From: Oxalobacteraceae bacterium
GTDB lineage: Bacteria; Pseudomonadota; Gammaproteobacteria; Burkholderiales; Burkholderiaceae_D
Direction of reading: 5' to 3'
DNA length: 64,000 nucleotides
Assembly: GCA_027490725.1 (NCBI GenBank)
Contig: JAIXXN010000053.1
Span: 248,001-312,000 of the forward strand
In this document: positions 61,872 to 64,000 of the stretch, piece by piece
Layout of the letters: every line of letters begins with the position of its first letter
Position numbering within the stretch: the stretch's first letter is position 1
The notes under the pieces: model-generated
Told to the model about the DNA's origin: nothing
The model's database searches: none
The model's input: the letters and a program-made list of their open reading frames with translations, nothing else
Made by a program: the position numbers and the translations under genes

Positions 61872-64000
61872 TCCAAATTCTCCCGAGACTGTCCACGACG
61901 CAGCACCCGCAACGGTGGCTGCCAAGCCTAAACGCCGTACCAAGGCGCAGATCGAAGCCGCTGCCGCTGCTGTGGTAGCGAACGGCGATGCGCCTGCCGC
62001 CAAACCGCGCCGTAAGCCGAAGGCTGAGGTGGCTGAGGTGGCAGGGGTGGATGCGGTGGCGACCGACGCGGTCGCACCAGTGAAGAAAACCCGTGCCAAA
62101 GCCGCTGCGCCAGCCGTCGAAGGCAGCGAAGCGGCACCGGCCAAGGCGCCACGCGCCCGCAAGCCGGCAGCTTCGGCAGCGGCACCTGCGCTCGAAGCGG
62201 CTGCCGGCGCAGTCCTTGATTCGGCACCGGTTGCGAATGGCGGCGCCGCTCCCGCTGAAGCGGGCGAGCGTGGTCCCCGTGCACCACGCGGCCCGCGCCA
62301 GATGCGCGAACAGCGTGCCGTACGTCAGGCGCAGCAGGCGCACAGTCAGGCACAGAAGGTCGAGAGCGCCGAAGGCGCTGCGGTGACTGGCGACAGCGGC
62401 GCCGCTGCTGCTGCGGGTGATGCCGCTGCCGAGCAGGCTGCACCGGGCGCCGGCGGCAAGCCGCGTCACGAGCGCAATGGCCGCAATGACGGCCCGCGTG
62501 CTGATGGTCAGCGTAATGGTCGCAAGGGCAAGCGCGGCAAAGGTGGTCAGCAGCGCGGTCAGCAAGGCGGCGCCAAGCTGAATGACGCCGATGCAGCGTT
62601 CTCCTATGTCACCTCGGATGCTTTCGATAGCGATGAGCAGGGTAAGGGGCGTTCGGCCCAGAAAGTGGTACGCCGCGATCTGACTTCCGACGACGATGCG
62701 CCGAAGCTGCACAAAGTGCTGGCAGAAGCCGGTCTCGGTTCGCGTCGCGACATGGAAGAACTGATTGTTGCCGGCCGGGTTTCGGTGAACGGCGAACCGG
62801 CCCACATTGGCCAGCGCATTCTGCCAACCGACGCAGTGCGTCTGAATGGCAAACTGATCCAGCGTCGCGTCAGCAAGAAGCCGCCACGCGTGCTGGTCTA
62901 CCACAAGCCAGCTGGTGAAATCGTCTCGATGGACGATCCGGAAGGCCGTCCATCTGTGTTCGACCGTCTGCCGAGCATGAAAGCCGGCAAATGGCTGGCC
63001 GTGGGCCGGCTCGATTTCAATACCGAAGGTCTGCTGCTGTTTACGACGTCCGGTGATCTGGCTAACCGCCTGATGCACCCGCGTTACGCAATCGATCGCG
63101 AATATGCGGTGCGTACGCTGGGCGTGCTGGAAGAGGGTATGCGTCAGAAGCTGCTGGCCGGCGTCGAGCTGGAAGATGGTCTGGCCCAGTTCTCCAAAAT
63201 CGCCGATGGCGGTGGTGAGGGCATCAATAAGTGGTACCGCGTGATCATCGGCGAAGGCCGTAACCGCGAAGTGCGTCGCATGTTCGAAGCGATCGGTCTG
63301 ACCGTGTCGCGTCTGATTCGTACCCGCTACGGCGCGATGACGCTGCCAAGCAGCCTGAAACGTGGTCGCTGGGAAGAGCTGGAAGAAAACGATGTGCGCG
63401 ATCTGCTGGCCGCTTACGGCGTCGAGAAAAAAGGCGCCGAAGCACCGGTAGCGCGTGGCAAAGGCCCGCAATCGGCCAAGCCGGCGCAGAATAAAGGTCC
63501 TGAAAAGCGTCCGCAGCGCGGCCGTGGCGCCGAGCGCGACGATCGTGACGAGGATGATTTCGATGATGAAGACGAGCCGAATTTCAATCGTCCGGATCTG
63601 AATAATGCCAATGCACTGCCATTTGCCAAAGTGCCACGTTCGAATGGCCGTGGCCAGGGCGGTGGTATGGGCGGCGGCATGGGTGCTGGCAATCGCTCGG
63701 GCCAGGGTGGCCGTGGCGGTGCCGGTGGTGCTGGCGGCAATGGTCGCGGTGGTCAGAGTTCCGGCCGTCCCGGTGGGCGTCCGCAAGGTATCGGTGCTTA
63801 CGCCGGTGGCCGTCCGCTCGGTGAAGCGCCTGCGCCACGTGCGCAAGGTCAAGCGCGTCCGCAGGGGCAGGGGCAGGGACAAGGGGGTGGCAAGGGTGGT
63901 AAACCGGCCGCCAAAGGTCCGCGTCAACCGGATCCACTGCAAACCACCTTCGGTTTCGGGAATGCCGGCGCACCGCGTCGCAACCAGCAACCACGCGGTG
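61864..64000 (+). CDS. rluB: 23S rRNA pseudouridine(2605) synthase RluB, 3' end beyond window
   Basis: An open frame from the ATG at 61864 ([12 protein letters not shown]) to the right edge, at least 712 codons. An Ala/Lys/Arg-rich tail (1-235) with repeated KPRR-type stretches precedes an S4 domain ([22 protein letters not shown] near 280) and the synthase domain: [23 protein letters not shown], then catalytic Asp in [15 protein letters not shown], and [13 protein letters not shown]. The end is Gly/Arg/Gln-rich. RluB makes pseudouridine 2605 in 23S rRNA. Both disordered tails are much longer than in the E. coli enzyme (about 290 aa). The start overlaps scpB. Confidence 0.92.
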   Translation, partial: MTNPNSPETVHDAAPATVAAKPKRRTKAQIEAAAAAVVANGDAPAAKPRRKPKAEVAEVAGVDAVATDAVAPVKKTRAKAAAPAVEGSEAAPAKAPRARKPAASAAAPALEAAAGAVLDSAPVANGGAAPAEAGERGPRAPRGPRQMREQRAVRQAQQAHSQAQKVESAEGAAVTGDSGAAAAAGDAAAEQAAPGAGGKPRHERNGRNDGPRADGQRNGRKGKRGKGGQQRGQQGGAKLNDADAAFSYVTSDAFDSDEQGKGRSAQKVVRRDLTSDDDAPKLHKVLAEAGLGSRRDMEELIVAGRVSVNGEPAHIGQRILPTDAVRLNGKLIQRRVSKKPPRVLVYHKPAGEIVSMDDPEGRPSVFDRLPSMKAGKWLAVGRLDFNTEGLLLFTTSGDLANRLMHPRYAIDREYAVRTLGVLEEGMRQKLLAGVELEDGLAQFSKIADGGGEGINKWYRVIIGEGRNREVRRMFEAIGLTVSRLIRTRYGAMTLPSSLKRGRWEELEENDVRDLLAAYGVEKKGAEAPVARGKGPQSAKPAQNKGPEKRPQRGRGAERDDRDEDDFDDEDEPNFNRPDLNNANALPFAKVPRSNGRGQGGGMGGGMGAGNRSGQGGRGGAGGAGGNGRGGQSSGRPGGRPQGIGAYAGGRPLGEAPAPRAQGQARPQGQGQGQGGGKGGKPAAKGPRQPDPLQTTFGFGNAGAPRRNQQPRG

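Noticed and set aside
61780..63990. 736-codon minus frame opposite rluB
   Set aside because: Shadow of the low-complexity rluB tails; Thr/Ala-rich translation without domains.
1..64000. rRNA or tRNA genes
   Set aside because: No cloverleaf-like or rRNA-like sequence was recognised in the intergenic gaps.

Overview
The window looks like chromosomal DNA of a GC-rich betaproteobacterium of the order Burkholderiales, most likely Oxalobacteraceae. Reasons: a polyhydroxyalkanoate (PHA) toolkit (a PhaZ-type depolymerase with a Cys nucleophile and a PHA-system protein), an RsxB-nth pair, the glnA / DUF4124 protein / ntrB / ntrC order, a YhdP-nitrilase-TldD cluster and scpB-rluB. The genus cannot be fixed from sequence alone. 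Most of the region is ordinary, compact housekeeping DNA. Accessory material is limited to one IS200/IS605-type element, two TonB receptors and scattered palindromic repeats.

Layout. 1-5.4 kb, mostly minus strand: nth (edge), rsxB, phaZ, ferredoxin-NADP reductase, fdxA, then a small PHA protein (+), acyl-CoA-binding protein and HU. 5.5-16.6 kb, mostly plus: an orphan anti-sigma-like membrane protein, FKBP isomerase (-), a tightly overlapping set (beta-propeller, polysaccharide deacetylase, sterol-desaturase-like, EI24-like, molybdopterin-binding-like), a large bifunctional penicillin-binding protein and an orphan TAXI receptor. 16.6-22.1 kb: nitrogen control. A rhodanese gene diverges from glnA; between them lie three NtrC-like dyads and a sigma-54 promoter; DUF4124-ntrB-ntrC follow. 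GlnE, which adenylylates GlnA, is encoded at 38.3-41.1 kb.

22.1-23.8 kb: a TnpA/TnpB element abutting the ntrC stop codon. TnpB keeps all RuvC residues and its zinc knuckle, whereas TnpA appears to have an internal in-frame deletion. 23.9-30.7 kb: corA, an FAD oxidoreductase, a 1.2-kb gene-poor stretch and a TonB receptor. 30.8-38.2 kb: repeats, two tandem aspartyl/asparaginyl hydroxylase-like genes, rsmE, tkt-gap and a cache-domain protein. 41.3-47.9 kb: yhdP-nitrilase-tldD.

48.0-49.3 kb: a DAHP synthase gene preceded by a Phe/Tyr-rich leader peptide and a terminator whose competing arm lies inside the leader ORF, a textbook-shaped attenuator. 49.4-58.5 kb: a second TonB receptor and a peptide-type ABC transporter (binding protein, two permeases, fused double ATPase). 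58.5-64 kb: DedA-rhodanese fusion, glucokinase with two HexR-like dyads upstream, scpB, and rluB running off the right edge.

The most rewarding items are the aromatic attenuator, the TnpB element with its predicted guide at the ntrC boundary, the NtrC/sigma-54 region shared by glnA and the rhodanese, and several unexplained inverted-repeat families.
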